Shown here piece after piece: positions 1 through 5,977 of a stretch of DNA of 10,688 nucleotides. The stretch covers positions 1-10,688 of the forward strand of contig NZ_JAIVFR010000124.1 of assembly GCF_020829685.1 (NCBI RefSeq), given 5' to 3'. The position numbers were made by a program, and so were the translations under genes. Under the pieces are notes generated by a model. It made no database searches, was not told where the DNA came from, and worked only from the letters and a program-made list of their open reading frames with translations. The DNA is from Nostoc sp. CHAB 5715 (GTDB lineage Bacteria > Cyanobacteriota > Cyanobacteriia > Cyanobacteriales > Nostocaceae). Position 1 is the first letter of the stretch; every line of letters starts with the position of its first letter.

Positions 1-57
1 CAATAAATTTCCCCAATTCAGTAGGATAGGCATAGACTAATCCCAAACACCATTGTC

Positions 58-750
58 ATGGTAAAAACACTTCCACAGCATTGGACAATTCCCTTGTTGG
101 AAAATGGCGACAAACTCAGCCTTTATGAGTTTGAGCGGCGCTACAACGCCATGCCTAGCTTGAAAAAAGCCGAATTAATTGAGGGAATTGTCTACATCAT
201 GCCTGCTGCTTTGCGTTTTAGAAGTCACGGTCAACCGCACAGTTGGATTGTTGGTTGGTTATTTACTTACGAAGCGGCTACACCAGGTGTAGCGTCAGCA
301 GTAGAACCCACCGTGCGCCTAGACTTAGATAACGAACCTCAACCAGATGCTGTACTTCTGATCAACCCAAAAGCAGGTGGTCAAGCAAGGCTGAGTGAGG
401 ATGATTATATTGAAGGCGCACCAGAGTTAATTGTCGAAATTGCCGCTAGTAGTGTTGCCATCGACCTCCATGCTAAAAAACAAGCCTATCGTCGCAATGG
501 AGTCAAAGAATATATCGTCTGGCAAGTACTCGATCAGAAATTGACCTGGTTCTATTTGCAACAGGGTGAGTATCTAGAGTTGGCTACTGATAGTAACGGA
601 ATTGTGCGAAGTCAAGTTTTTCCAGGGTTGTGGTTAGGGGTTGCAGAGTTATTAGCGGGAAATATGCAGTCTGTTTTGACTGTTTTACAAACAGGCTTGC
701 AATCTCCTGAACACGCAGCATTTGTCCAGAGACTAGCGCCTTTTGCCTGA
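58..750 (+). CDS. Uma2-family (DUF820) putative restriction-like endonuclease
   Basis: The 230-residue product has the layout of the Uma2/DUF820 family, a PD-(D/E)XK nuclease-fold group greatly expanded in filamentous cyanobacteria. What I see: the N-terminal stretch around residues 22-48 (LYEFERRY ... AELIEGIVYIM), the acidic QPDAVLL motif with D97, PELIVEIAASS with E127, and the basic K140/K141 followed by QAYRRNGVKEYIVW, which ends the fold. The length is normal and the active-site residues are intact. The ATG at 58 keeps the whole N-terminal helix; an internal ATG (residue 32) would cut into the domain. No clear Shine-Dalgarno precedes the start. The gene stands alone, with no partner gene visible, and a HIP1 site follows the stop directly (752-759). 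The cellular role of this family is not established; the nuclease assignment rests on the fold. Confidence 0.88.
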   Translation: MVKTLPQHWTIPLLENGDKLSLYEFERRYNAMPSLKKAELIEGIVYIMPAALRFRSHGQPHSWIVGWLFTYEAATPGVASAVEPTVRLDLDNEPQPDAVLLINPKAGGQARLSEDDYIEGAPELIVEIAASSVAIDLHAKKQAYRRNGVKEYIVWQVLDQKLTWFYLQQGEYLELATDSNGIVRSQVFPGLWLGVAELLAGNMQSVLTVLQTGLQSPEHAAFVQRLAPFA

Positions 751-809
751 GGCGATCGCTTTGAGATGATCATTTTGGATAGTGGGCTACCAGAGCTACT
801 AACTGTAGG

Positions 810-823
810 GTAACTAAATGTAC
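810..823 (+). promoter_or_regulatory. Candidate NtcA-binding site upstream of the aldolase gene
   Basis: GTA-N8-TAC (GTA at 810-812, TAC at 821-823) matches the consensus of the cyanobacterial nitrogen regulator NtcA exactly. It lies about 207 bp before the aldolase start. Class II NtcA-activated promoters carry a TAN3T -10 box about 22 bases downstream. The nearest candidate here (TAGTAC at 849-854) is imperfect, while good TATAAT boxes lie further on (884, 933). A match of this kind arises by chance roughly once per 4 kb, so this is only a candidate. Confidence 0.35.
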
Positions 824-883
824 AGCAATATAGAGCAAGTATGGGGCATAGTACAGCAGTAGAGGGTAAGTATAGAACATATT

Positions 884-980
884 TATAATAACGATGGCGT
901 AAACTTTTTCAACATAGACACACGACACTAGTTATAATTTCCTATAAGTTGAAAAAACTCTTAAGATTTAGCGTAATAAT
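884..980 (+). promoter_or_regulatory. Probable aldolase promoter region (several -10-like boxes)
   Basis: This AT-rich stretch contains two perfect TATAAT hexamers (884-889 and 933-938). A third possibility is TTGAAA (949-954) followed after 19 bases by TAATAA (974-979). None has both boxes at ideal spacing, so the start site cannot be fixed by eye. Any of them leaves an untranslated leader of roughly 45-135 bases before the aldolase. The 15-base palindrome at 971-985 overlaps the last candidate. Confidence 0.35.
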
Positions 981-985
981 TACGC
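971..985. promoter_or_regulatory. Perfect palindrome GCGTAAT-A-ATTACGC, possible operator
   Basis: Two 7-base arms (971-977 and 979-985) mirror each other perfectly around one central base, 45 bases before the aldolase ATG. The arms overlap a -10-like TAATAA, a position typical of a repressor site. In RNA it would be only a short hairpin with no room for a loop. That favours a DNA-binding site, but no regulator is identified. Confidence 0.3.
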
Positions 986-1017
986 TTCTCTCAGACCGAC
1001 TAGCTGACAACCACATT

Positions 1018-1023
1018 AGGAGG
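1018..1023 (+). promoter_or_regulatory. Strong Shine-Dalgarno of the aldolase gene
   Basis: AGGAGG lies seven bases before the ATG at 1031. It is the clearest ribosome-binding site in the window, fixes the aldolase start and is consistent with high expression. Confidence 0.85.
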
Positions 1024-1030
1024 ACTATCT

Positions 1031-2110
1031 ATGGCGCTTGTACCACTGCGGCTGCTGTTGGATCACGCAGCTGAAAACGGTTACGGCATCCCAGCTTTCA
1101 ACGTTAACAATTTGGAGCAGATTCAGGCGATCCTGAAGGCTGCTGTCGAGACAGATAGCCCCGTAATTTTGCAAGCTTCACGCGGCGCTCGTAATTATGC
1201 AGGAGAAAACTTTCTCCGCCACCTGATTTTGGCAGCTGTAGAAACCTATCCTCAGATTCCCATTGTCATGCACCAAGATCATGGGAATGCGCCTGCTACC
1301 TGCTACTCAGCAATTAAGAACAACTTCACCAGCGTGATGATGGATGGTTCTTTAGAAGCTGATGCTAAGACCCCCGCAAGCTTCGAGTACAACGTTAGTG
1401 TTACCCGCGAAGTTGTAAATGTAGCTCATGCTTTGGGTGTCAGCGTTGAAGGTGAACTCGGTTGTTTGGGTTCTCTAGAAACTGGTGCTGGTGAAGCTGA
1501 AGATGGTCATGGGTTTGAAGGTACACTCGACCACTCACAACTGCTAACCGACCCCGATGAAGCTGTTGACTTCGTAGAAGCAACCCAAGTAGATGCTTTG
1601 GCTGTTGCCATTGGCACAAGCCACGGTGCTTACAAGTTTACCCGTAAGCCGACTGGGGAAATTTTAGCAATCAGCCGCATTGAAGAAATTCACCGCCGTT
1701 TGCCCAACACCCATTTGGTAATGCACGGTTCTTCTTCTGTACCAGAAGATTTACTGACGCTAATTAACCAGTATGGTGGTGCAATTCCTGAAACCTACGG
1801 CGTACCTGTAGAAGAAATTCAAAAAGGTATTAAGAGTGGTGTACGTAAAGTAAACATCGACACCGACAACCGTTTGGCTATTACTGCTGCTGTACGTGAA
1901 GCTTTGGCTAAAAAACCAGAGGAGTTTGACCCCCGTCACTTCCTCAAGCCTTCTATTACATATATGCAAAAGGTTTGTGCTGAACGCTATCAGCAATTTG
2001 GCACAGCTGGCAACGCAAGCAAGATTAAACAAATTTCTTTGGAAGATTTTGCTGCTAAGTATGCTAAAGGTGAACTCAACGTTGTTACCAAGTCAGCTGC
2101 TAAAGTTTAA
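1031..2110 (+). CDS. fba: Class II fructose-1,6-bisphosphate aldolase, Calvin-cycle type
   Basis: This is a cytosolic Zn-dependent aldolase that condenses dihydroxyacetone phosphate with glyceraldehyde-3-phosphate. In cyanobacteria the enzyme also handles erythrose-4-phosphate, giving sedoheptulose-1,7-bisphosphate, so it serves both glycolysis/gluconeogenesis and the Calvin cycle. The 359 residues are full length for the CbbA-like subtype. Visible residues: catalytic D83 and Zn ligand H84 in MHQDHG, E142 in EGELG, Zn ligands H198 (GTSHGAYKF) and H232 (VMHGSSS), and the phosphate-binding NIDTD at 275-279. The start is set by AGGAGG seven bases upstream. The gene is monocistronic: a long leader region precedes it and an intrinsic terminator follows at 2186-2210. 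A GTA-N8-TAC box and a palindrome lie upstream. The symbol is also written fbaA, cbbA or fda. Confidence 0.97.
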   Translation: MALVPLRLLLDHAAENGYGIPAFNVNNLEQIQAILKAAVETDSPVILQASRGARNYAGENFLRHLILAAVETYPQIPIVMHQDHGNAPATCYSAIKNNFTSVMMDGSLEADAKTPASFEYNVSVTREVVNVAHALGVSVEGELGCLGSLETGAGEAEDGHGFEGTLDHSQLLTDPDEAVDFVEATQVDALAVAIGTSHGAYKFTRKPTGEILAISRIEEIHRRLPNTHLVMHGSSSVPEDLLTLINQYGGAIPETYGVPVEEIQKGIKSGVRKVNIDTDNRLAITAAVREALAKKPEEFDPRHFLKPSITYMQKVCAERYQQFGTAGNASKIKQISLEDFAAKYAKGELNVVTKSAAKV

Positions 2111-2132
2111 TTTTGACAACTAACTAATAAAT

Positions 2133-2157
2133 AGGGGCATAGTCTTGCTATGCTCCT
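2133..2157 (+). other. Hairpin just after the aldolase stop codon
   Basis: A 10-bp stem (2133-2142 with 2148-2157, one G-T wobble) encloses a five-base loop, 22 bases after the aldolase stop. An A-run rather than a T-run follows on this strand, so it is not itself a canonical terminator. It may protect the mRNA 3' end ahead of the terminator at 2186. Confidence 0.45.
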
Positions 2158-2185
2158 AAAAAACTGAGGATTTGAATGTTGTCAG

Positions 2186-2210
2186 AAACCGGGTAAACAC
2201 CCGGTTTTTT
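2186..2210 (+). terminator. Intrinsic terminator of the aldolase gene
   Basis: AAACCGGG (2186-2193) pairs perfectly with CCCGGTTT (2200-2207); a further T-A pair leaves an AAAC loop. Six T's (2205-2210) and a T-rich tail follow, the classic rho-independent form. Confidence 0.9.
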
Positions 2211-2234
2211 GTTTTATTTATAAGGATTGGGAAT

Positions 2235-2279
2235 GGGGCATGGGGCATTGGGCATTGGGCATTGGGCATTGGGCATTGG
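2235..2279. repeat. Heptamer tandem array, GGGCATT x5 plus a degenerate copy
   Basis: Five perfect GGGCATT units run from 2243 to 2277, with one near-copy before them (2235-2241). This is the short tandemly repeated repetitive (STRR) heptanucleotide type known from heterocystous cyanobacteria. The same five-copy array recurs at 4705-4739 in the same orientation. No protein coding is supported. Confidence 0.9.
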
Positions 2280-2299
2280 TCAATAATCAATAGTTCTTC

Positions 2300-2335
2300 T
2301 CCCCCTGCTCCCCCTGCTCCCTCATCTCCCTCATC
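2300..2335. repeat. Pyrimidine-rich 9-mer array between heptamers and nit1 stop
   Basis: Four contiguous 9-mers: TCCCCCTGC twice (2300-2308, 2309-2317) then TCCCTCATC twice (2318-2326, 2327-2335), followed by a C-run. With the heptamers it forms a composite repeat ending 18 bases from the hydrolase stop codon. On the minus (coding) strand it is purine-rich. Confidence 0.8.
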
Positions 2336-2352
2336 CCCCCAGTCCCCAGTGC

Positions 2353-3165
2353 TTAGAATACCCGATGTTGTAAAGAGGGCATTTGACGACGAACTTGTTC
2401 TAGCCTAGTGGGCTTAATTTCTGCGATCGCAATTCCCGGTTTTTCCCCAGCATCGGCTAAAATTACGCCCCAAGGGTCGATAATAACCGCGTGTCCGTGT
2501 GTTAGACGGCGGGCGTAGTTATTGCCTGTTTGGGCAGGAGCAATGACGTAGGCGGTATTTTCGATGGCTCTGGCTTGTAATAGTACTTGCCAGTGGTCTT
2601 TGCCAGTAAAGGCGGTAAAGGCGGCGGGAATAAAGATAATATCGGCTCCCTTATCTGCTAGATGACGGTACAGTTCAGGGAAACGGACATCATAACAAAT
2701 AGAAAGCCCTAAATTACCAAGTTTTTCGGAAAAATGGACAGGTGGTAGTTGCGTACCAGCCACAACCGTGCTAGATTCCCGATAGGTGTTGCCGTCGGGG
2801 ACGTTAACATCAAATAGGTGTACTTTGTAGTAGCGGGCAAGTTCTTGACCGTTTGGGTCGATGAGTAGAGTGGTGTTATAAACTTTGCCTGTATTGTCTA
2901 CCGGAACTGGAAAGCTGCCGCCTAAGATCGTAATTTGAAAGCGTTGAGCCATTTTTTTGAGAAATTTTTCACTTTCAAGAGCGATCGCATCGCCTTGCGC
3001 GAGTTTGTCTTTTTCTTCTCCCATATAGGAAAAGTTTTCTGGCAAACCTACCAATTCCGCACCTTGACGCACGGCAAGCTCTATTAATTCTTCTGCCTGT
3101 GCCAAATTTTTCTGTAGATCTGGCACACTGGTCAATTGAATAGCGGCGGCTAAATAAGACTTCAT
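2353..3165 (-). CDS. NIT1-type carbon-nitrogen hydrolase (probable deaminated glutathione amidase)
   Basis: This 270-residue cytosolic enzyme belongs to the nitrilase superfamily. The Glu-Lys-Cys triad is visible: E43 in LPENF, K114 in YYKVHLFDV and C157 in SICYDVRFPELYR. The HLFDV, CYDVRFPE and PAAFTAFTGKDHWQVLLQARAIE motifs match the NIT1 branch, whose characterised members hydrolyse deaminated glutathione, a side product of transaminases acting on glutathione. That repair role is inferred from the branch; a generic omega-amidase or amidohydrolase is the alternative. Length is normal and the ATG at 3165 gives the expected N-terminus (AAAIQLTSVPD). It is divergent from marC across 210 bp and convergent with the aldolase gene. 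A possible promoter is listed at 3200-3227. Two HIP1 sites (2423, 2981) lie inside the gene. Confidence 0.92.
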   Translation of the reverse strand: MKSYLAAAIQLTSVPDLQKNLAQAEELIELAVRQGAELVGLPENFSYMGEEKDKLAQGDAIALESEKFLKKMAQRFQITILGGSFPVPVDNTGKVYNTTLLIDPNGQELARYYKVHLFDVNVPDGNTYRESSTVVAGTQLPPVHFSEKLGNLGLSICYDVRFPELYRHLADKGADIIFIPAAFTAFTGKDHWQVLLQARAIENTAYVIAPAQTGNNYARRLTHGHAVIIDPWGVILADAGEKPGIAIAEIKPTRLEQVRRQMPSLQHRVF

Positions 3166-3199
3166 AGATTCAACAACGAACAGTTGATTTATGGAAAAG

Positions 3200-3227
3200 A
3201 GATTATCAAAATATATCGCTACTTCAA
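3200..3227 (-). promoter_or_regulatory. Possible promoter of the NIT1-type hydrolase
   Basis: On the minus strand TTGAAG (3222-3227) is followed after 16 bases by TAATCT (3200-3205), about 35 bases before the ATG. Matches to both hexamers are partial. It is the best arrangement in the divergent intergenic region. Confidence 0.3.
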
Positions 3228-3375
3228 CATCTGTGGAACTTAATTAGAAATAGGTCAGCCAAAATTTTCTTTACCAGACTTGTTTTATTGCTGATCTTAA
3301 TCTTCCTCTGGGTTATAGCAAACTGGGCAAGATAAAGATTAGGTTGTGATCAAACCTTGATAAAAACTGTCTACT

Positions 3376-3969
3376 GTGGATATTTCTATTCTCATTCAAA
3401 CATTTATCGCTGTGTTTGTCTTGGCGGATGCTGTGGGCAATATACCGATTGTTTTAGTTTTGACTAAGGGCATGATGCCAGACCAAAGAAACAAAGTTAT
3501 AGATAAAGCAATTGTCATTGCGATCGCAGTTCTTTTGCTATTTGCCTTTACAGGGCAAATAATTTTAAATTACTTAGAAATCAGTATCGGCTCTTTGCGA
3601 GTAGCAGGAGGACTATTGTTGCTGTTAATTGCTTTGCAAATGCTGCGGGGAGAATTAGATCAGCCGATTATTGAAGAAGGACGCGATGTTGCAATTACTC
3701 CACTAGCTTTACCACTGCTAGCGGGGCCAGGAACTTTGACGACGGTAATGTTGCTGATGTCGAAATCACAGAGTCCGCATATTGCTGTGGCGGTGGGTAT
3801 CTTAGGGGCAATGTTTATCACTTGGTTGCTTTTGCGTTTAGCAAACGTGATTGACCAGTGGATTGGTGCAGAAGGTGGAGTGATTGTGACTCAACTTTTG
3901 GGTTTTTTGTTAGCGGCGCTAGCGGTGGAAATTGGTAGTACGGGAATTAGGGAGTTGTTTTTGAGCTAG
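3376..3969 (+). CDS. MarC-family integral membrane protein
   Basis: A 197-residue, strongly hydrophobic protein with about six membrane segments (roughly residues 3-22, 43-63, 70-90, 105-126, 134-153 and 168-190). MarC/UPF0056 signatures are present: the N-terminal ADAVGNIPIVLVLT, SIGSLRVAGGLLLLLIALQML in the middle, and ITPLALPLLAGPGTLTTVMLL, the family's conserved P-A-GPG region. Despite its name the family has no proven role in antibiotic resistance, and its transport substrate is unknown. The start is GTG at 3376, chosen because it gives the usual family length and a membrane-proximal N-terminus; no clear Shine-Dalgarno precedes it. A weak promoter candidate is TTGCTG (3288-3293) with GTTATA (3312-3317). 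Convergent with trxA. Confidence 0.9.
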   Translation: MDISILIQTFIAVFVLADAVGNIPIVLVLTKGMMPDQRNKVIDKAIVIAIAVLLLFAFTGQIILNYLEISIGSLRVAGGLLLLLIALQMLRGELDQPIIEEGRDVAITPLALPLLAGPGTLTTVMLLMSKSQSPHIAVAVGILGAMFITWLLLRLANVIDQWIGAEGGVIVTQLLGFLLAALAVEIGSTGIRELFLS

Positions 3970-4012
3970 AAAACTCCTAAAAAATATTCTGAAACTGTAT
4001 ACAAATATAAAT

Positions 4013-4049
4013 AAGTTTGAGAGACGAGAAATTCGCGCCTCTCAAACTT
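4013..4049. terminator. Long hairpin between convergent marC and trxA, likely bidirectional terminator
   Basis: AAGTTTGAGAG (4013-4023) pairs perfectly with CTCTCAAACTT (4039-4049), an 11-bp stem; the 15-base interior can add a small CGA/TCG hairpin. AT-rich sequence flanks both sides (TTGTTTATAA to the right, TTATTTATA on the minus strand), so it could act both ways, although neither T-run is unbroken. Its interior resembles the GCGAA..TTCGC palindrome at 7342-7359. Confidence 0.65.
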
Positions 4050-4118
4050 GTTTATAAAAATTAACCTAAAGTTAGAACAAGATGGATAACTCAAGAGGAG
4101 TTTATTGCCGATTGAGTT

Positions 4119-4442
4119 TCAAAGATACTTTTCGAGAGTGGAAGCTAATGTAGTTTTAGGCACAGCGCCGACTACCATATCCACTTTTACTCCATCTTTA
4201 AAAATCATTAATGTGGGAATGCTGCGAATACCGTACTGACTGGCAACATTAGGATTTTCATCCGTATTGACCTTGACGACCTTTATTTGACCTTTGTACT
4301 GTTCGGAGATTTCATCGACAACAGGAGCTACCATACGGCATGGTCCGCACCAGGGTGCCCAAAAGTCAACTAAAACTGGTACATCGCTGTCGAGTACTTC
4401 TTGCTTGAAACTAGAATCGGTAACTTGCGCGGCTGTTGACAT
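4119..4442 (-). CDS. trxA: Thioredoxin, m-type
   Basis: A 107-residue classical thioredoxin, the cytosolic disulfide reductase fed by ferredoxin- or NADPH-thioredoxin reductase. The active site WCGPC (C32, C35) sits in [13 protein letters not shown], and the cis-proline is P76 in RSIPTLMIF. Overall sequence is of the m type, the main light-dependent thioredoxin of cyanobacteria, which reduces many metabolic enzymes. I choose the ATG at 4442 because it gives the usual 107-residue m-type N-terminus ([12 protein letters not shown]) and has AAGG eight bases upstream. An in-frame ATG at 4460 would add six residues but has no Shine-Dalgarno. Its 5' region contains Yfr1 and, further up, guaB3, the usual cyanobacterial order. 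A -10-like TAGAAT lies at 4482-4487. Convergent with marC. Confidence 0.96.
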   Translation of the reverse strand: MSTAAQVTDSSFKQEVLDSDVPVLVDFWAPWCGPCRMVAPVVDEISEQYKGQIKVVKVNTDENPNVASQYGIRSIPTLMIFKDGVKVDMVVGAVPKTTLASTLEKYL

Positions 4443-4505
4443 GCCTAAAACCTTCGCCAATAATATCTGAACTTGGTGAAAATTCTACCATAGCAAAAAC
4501 CTCAG

Positions 4506-4519
4506 CTTGGAAGTCCAAG
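4506..4519. promoter_or_regulatory. Palindrome in the trxA upstream region
   Basis: CTTGGA-AG-TCCAAG is a perfect 6+2+6 inverted repeat, 64 bases before the chosen trxA start. It sits where a -35 box would fall relative to the -10-like TAGAAT at 4482-4487. Either an operator or chance; no regulator is identified. Confidence 0.25.
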
Positions 4520-4562
4520 GATGTACATTTGCAAAGAAGCTCTAGAATTTATTTATAAACAT

Positions 4563-4632
4563 AAGGAACCGCCCGAACAGTAGTCCGGGCGGAGTGTGGT
4601 GTGAGGAGTGAACGGAAACATTCGTCTCCGCT
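4563..4632 (-). ncRNA. yfr1: Yfr1 small regulatory RNA
   Basis: All parts of Yfr1 are present on the minus strand. A 5' hairpin CGGAGAC-GAAT-GTTTCCG (one G-T pair) is followed by a single-stranded stretch with the ultraconserved ACTCCTCACAC (4602-4612). Then comes a terminator stem, CCGCCCG pairing with CGGGCGG (4569-4575/4586-4592), and a T-rich tail. The length of about 70 bases fits, as does the position between guaB and trxA homologues, where Yfr1 lies in many cyanobacteria. A -10 box TACAAT (4639-4644) would place the 5' end near 4632; the -35 is poor. From published work, Yfr1 acts by antisense pairing of its CU-rich motif with target mRNAs, including outer-membrane proteins in Prochlorococcus, and affects stress growth in Synechococcus. 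Exact ends are inferred. Confidence 0.93.
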
Positions 4633-4658
4633 ATTTCTATTGTAGGTGACATATCGGA

Positions 4659-4691
4659 TTTTTCCAGCAATTGTTTAGGGGGCTGGAAAAA
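4659..4691. repeat. Perfect inverted repeat upstream of Yfr1
   Basis: TTTTTCCAGC (4659-4668) and GCTGGAAAAA (4682-4691) form a perfect 10-bp stem with a 13-base loop; TTTTT follows on the plus strand (4692-4696). On the plus strand it looks like a terminator, yet no plus-strand gene ends here. On the minus strand it lies at about -27 to -59 of Yfr1, overlapping the -35 position, so it may stop readthrough toward guaB3 or bind a regulator. Confidence 0.5.
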
Positions 4692-4704
4692 TTTTTCAAG
4701 AAAT

Positions 4705-4739
4705 GGGCATTGGGCATTGGGCATTGGGCATTGGGCATT
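4705..4739. repeat. Heptamer tandem array, GGGCATT x5
   Basis: Five perfect, contiguous GGGCATT units, identical in unit, copy number and orientation to the array at 2243-2277. STRR-type cyanobacterial repeat. Confidence 0.9.
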
Positions 4740-4745
4740 GCTTAT

Positions 4746-4812
4746 TTCCCTTGTCCCCCTGTCTCCTTGTCCTCTTGTCCCATGCCCGATGCGCCATGCC
4801 CCATGCCCCAAT
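4746..4812. repeat. Pyrimidine-rich tract and inverted degenerate heptamers next to guaB3 stop
   Basis: A CT-rich tract built from variants of CCTTGTCCC is followed by CATGCCC-like units in the opposite orientation to the heptamers. Heptamer array and inverted units could pair as a large imperfect hairpin whose outer arm ends one base before the guaB3 stop. The composition parallels the composite repeat at 2235-2335. Confidence 0.65.
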
Positions 4813-4813
4813 T

Positions 4814-5977
4814 CTATTTCCCCATACCTAATTGTTGAGCTTTTTGGTAAACTTTACCCTCGGTTAATAAAGAAGGCGCAATCACAACTTCCACTTGTTG
4901 CATTTCTTTAATATTTTTGGCTCCTAAGGTGCCCATACTCGTCTTTAAAGCTCCTAAAAGATTGTGAGTGCCATCATCTAGCCCTGCTGGGCCAACGAGT
5001 ATTTGCTCTAGGCTACCAGTGGTGGCAACGCGAATCCGGGTGCCACGGGGCAACACTGGGCTGGGAGTCGCCATACCCCAATGATAACCTCGTCCTGGGG
5101 CTTCTGTGGCTCTGGCAAAGGGGGAACCAATCATCACACCATCAGCACCGCAGGCGATGCATTTACAAATGTCGCCACCGGTGATTAAACCGCCATCAGC
5201 AATAATGGGGATATAGTTACCAGTTTCCTTGTAGTAATCATCTCGTGCTGCTGCACAATCTGCGATCGCACTCGCCTGTGGTACACCCACACCCAATACC
5301 CCACGCGAGGTACAAGCAGCACCAGGCCCAATTCCCACCAGTACCCCAGCCGCGCCAGCTTTCAACAAATTCAAAGTGACTTCGTAAGTTACACAATTCC
5401 CCAACACCACGGGGATGGGCATGGAACGGCAAAATTCTGCTAAATCAAGTGGTACTAAAGACTCTGGTGAGAGATGTGCAGTAGAAACTACCGTAGCCTG
5501 TACAAAAAATAAATCTGCCCCAGCTTTTGCCACCGCCTCACCGTATTTACTTGCACCGGCTGGGGTCGCACTTACCGCCGCAATGCCACCTTGTTGTTTA
5601 ATTTCCTGAATCCGTTGTTCAATTAATTCCGGCTTTATTGGTTCGGCATACAGTTCTTGCATCAGGGCAACAAATTCATCTTTACCCACAGAGGCAATCC
5701 GATCTAATATTGGCTCTGGGTCAGCATAGCGAGTATGAATACCCTCTAAATTGAGGACACCTAATGCTCCTAACTGTGACAAACGTACAGCCATGCGAAC
5801 ATCTACTACGCCATCCATCGCACTGGCAATTATCGGGATTTCTCGCTCAATATTGCCAATACGCCACTTAGTATCTGCCAAACTGGGGTCTAGTGTTCTG
5901 TTACCAGGGACTAGAGCAATTTCATCTATTCCGTAAGCTCTGCGAGCTGTTTTTCCCCGCCCAAGTTGAATTTCCAC
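4814..5977 (-). CDS. guaB3: GuaB3-family IMP dehydrogenase-like protein
   Basis: A 387-residue TIM-barrel protein of the IMPDH/GMP reductase superfamily. The signature loop GIGPGAACTSR carries the catalytic cysteine C222. ADGG (260-263) and VMIGSPFARA (281-290) contribute to the nucleotide phosphate site. There is no CBS (Bateman) module, which separates it from canonical IMPDH of about 490 residues and fits the shorter GuaB3 group of cyanobacteria and actinobacteria. Automatic annotation usually says IMP dehydrogenase. As I recall, a cyanobacterial GuaB3 has been reported to act as a GMP reductase, so the reaction direction should not be assumed from the name. The start is GTG at 5977 (residues MEIQLGRGKTARRAYG) with only a weak GAGAAA upstream. 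No convincing promoter is visible in the 437-bp gap before it. Yfr1 and trxA lie downstream on the same strand. Confidence 0.93.
   Translation of the reverse strand: MEIQLGRGKTARRAYGIDEIALVPGNRTLDPSLADTKWRIGNIEREIPIIASAMDGVVDVRMAVRLSQLGALGVLNLEGIHTRYADPEPILDRIASVGKDEFVALMQELYAEPIKPELIEQRIQEIKQQGGIAAVSATPAGASKYGEAVAKAGADLFFVQATVVSTAHLSPESLVPLDLAEFCRSMPIPVVLGNCVTYEVTLNLLKAGAAGVLVGIGPGAACTSRGVLGVGVPQASAIADCAAARDDYYKETGNYIPIIADGGLITGGDICKCIACGADGVMIGSPFARATEAPGRGYHWGMATPSPVLPRGTRIRVATTGSLEQILVGPAGLDDGTHNLLGALKTSMGTLGAKNIKEMQQVEVVIAPSLLTEGKVYQKAQQLGMGK

Noticed and set aside
58..750. Uma2 gene as part of a restriction or defence operon
   Set aside because: It is a lone gene; no methylase or other defence gene lies in the adjacent sequence, and solitary Uma2 genes are very common in these genomes.
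2172..2408. 78-codon plus-strand frame across the terminator and heptamer array
   Set aside because: It translates the aldolase terminator, the GGGCATT repeats and the C-rich tract into low-complexity protein, then overlaps the nit1 gene end on the other strand.
4614..4620. GGAAACA motif on the plus strand, as in Yfr2-type RNAs
   Set aside because: It is the complement of the Yfr1 5' hairpin. The motif occurs once, without the Yfr2 structure, and the Yfr1 reading explains the whole region.
4542..4811. Minus-strand (4542-4811) and plus-strand (4717-4911) frames over the heptamer region between guaB3 and trxA
   Set aside because: Both are products of tandem repeats, and the minus-strand one runs through Yfr1. 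No coding evidence.
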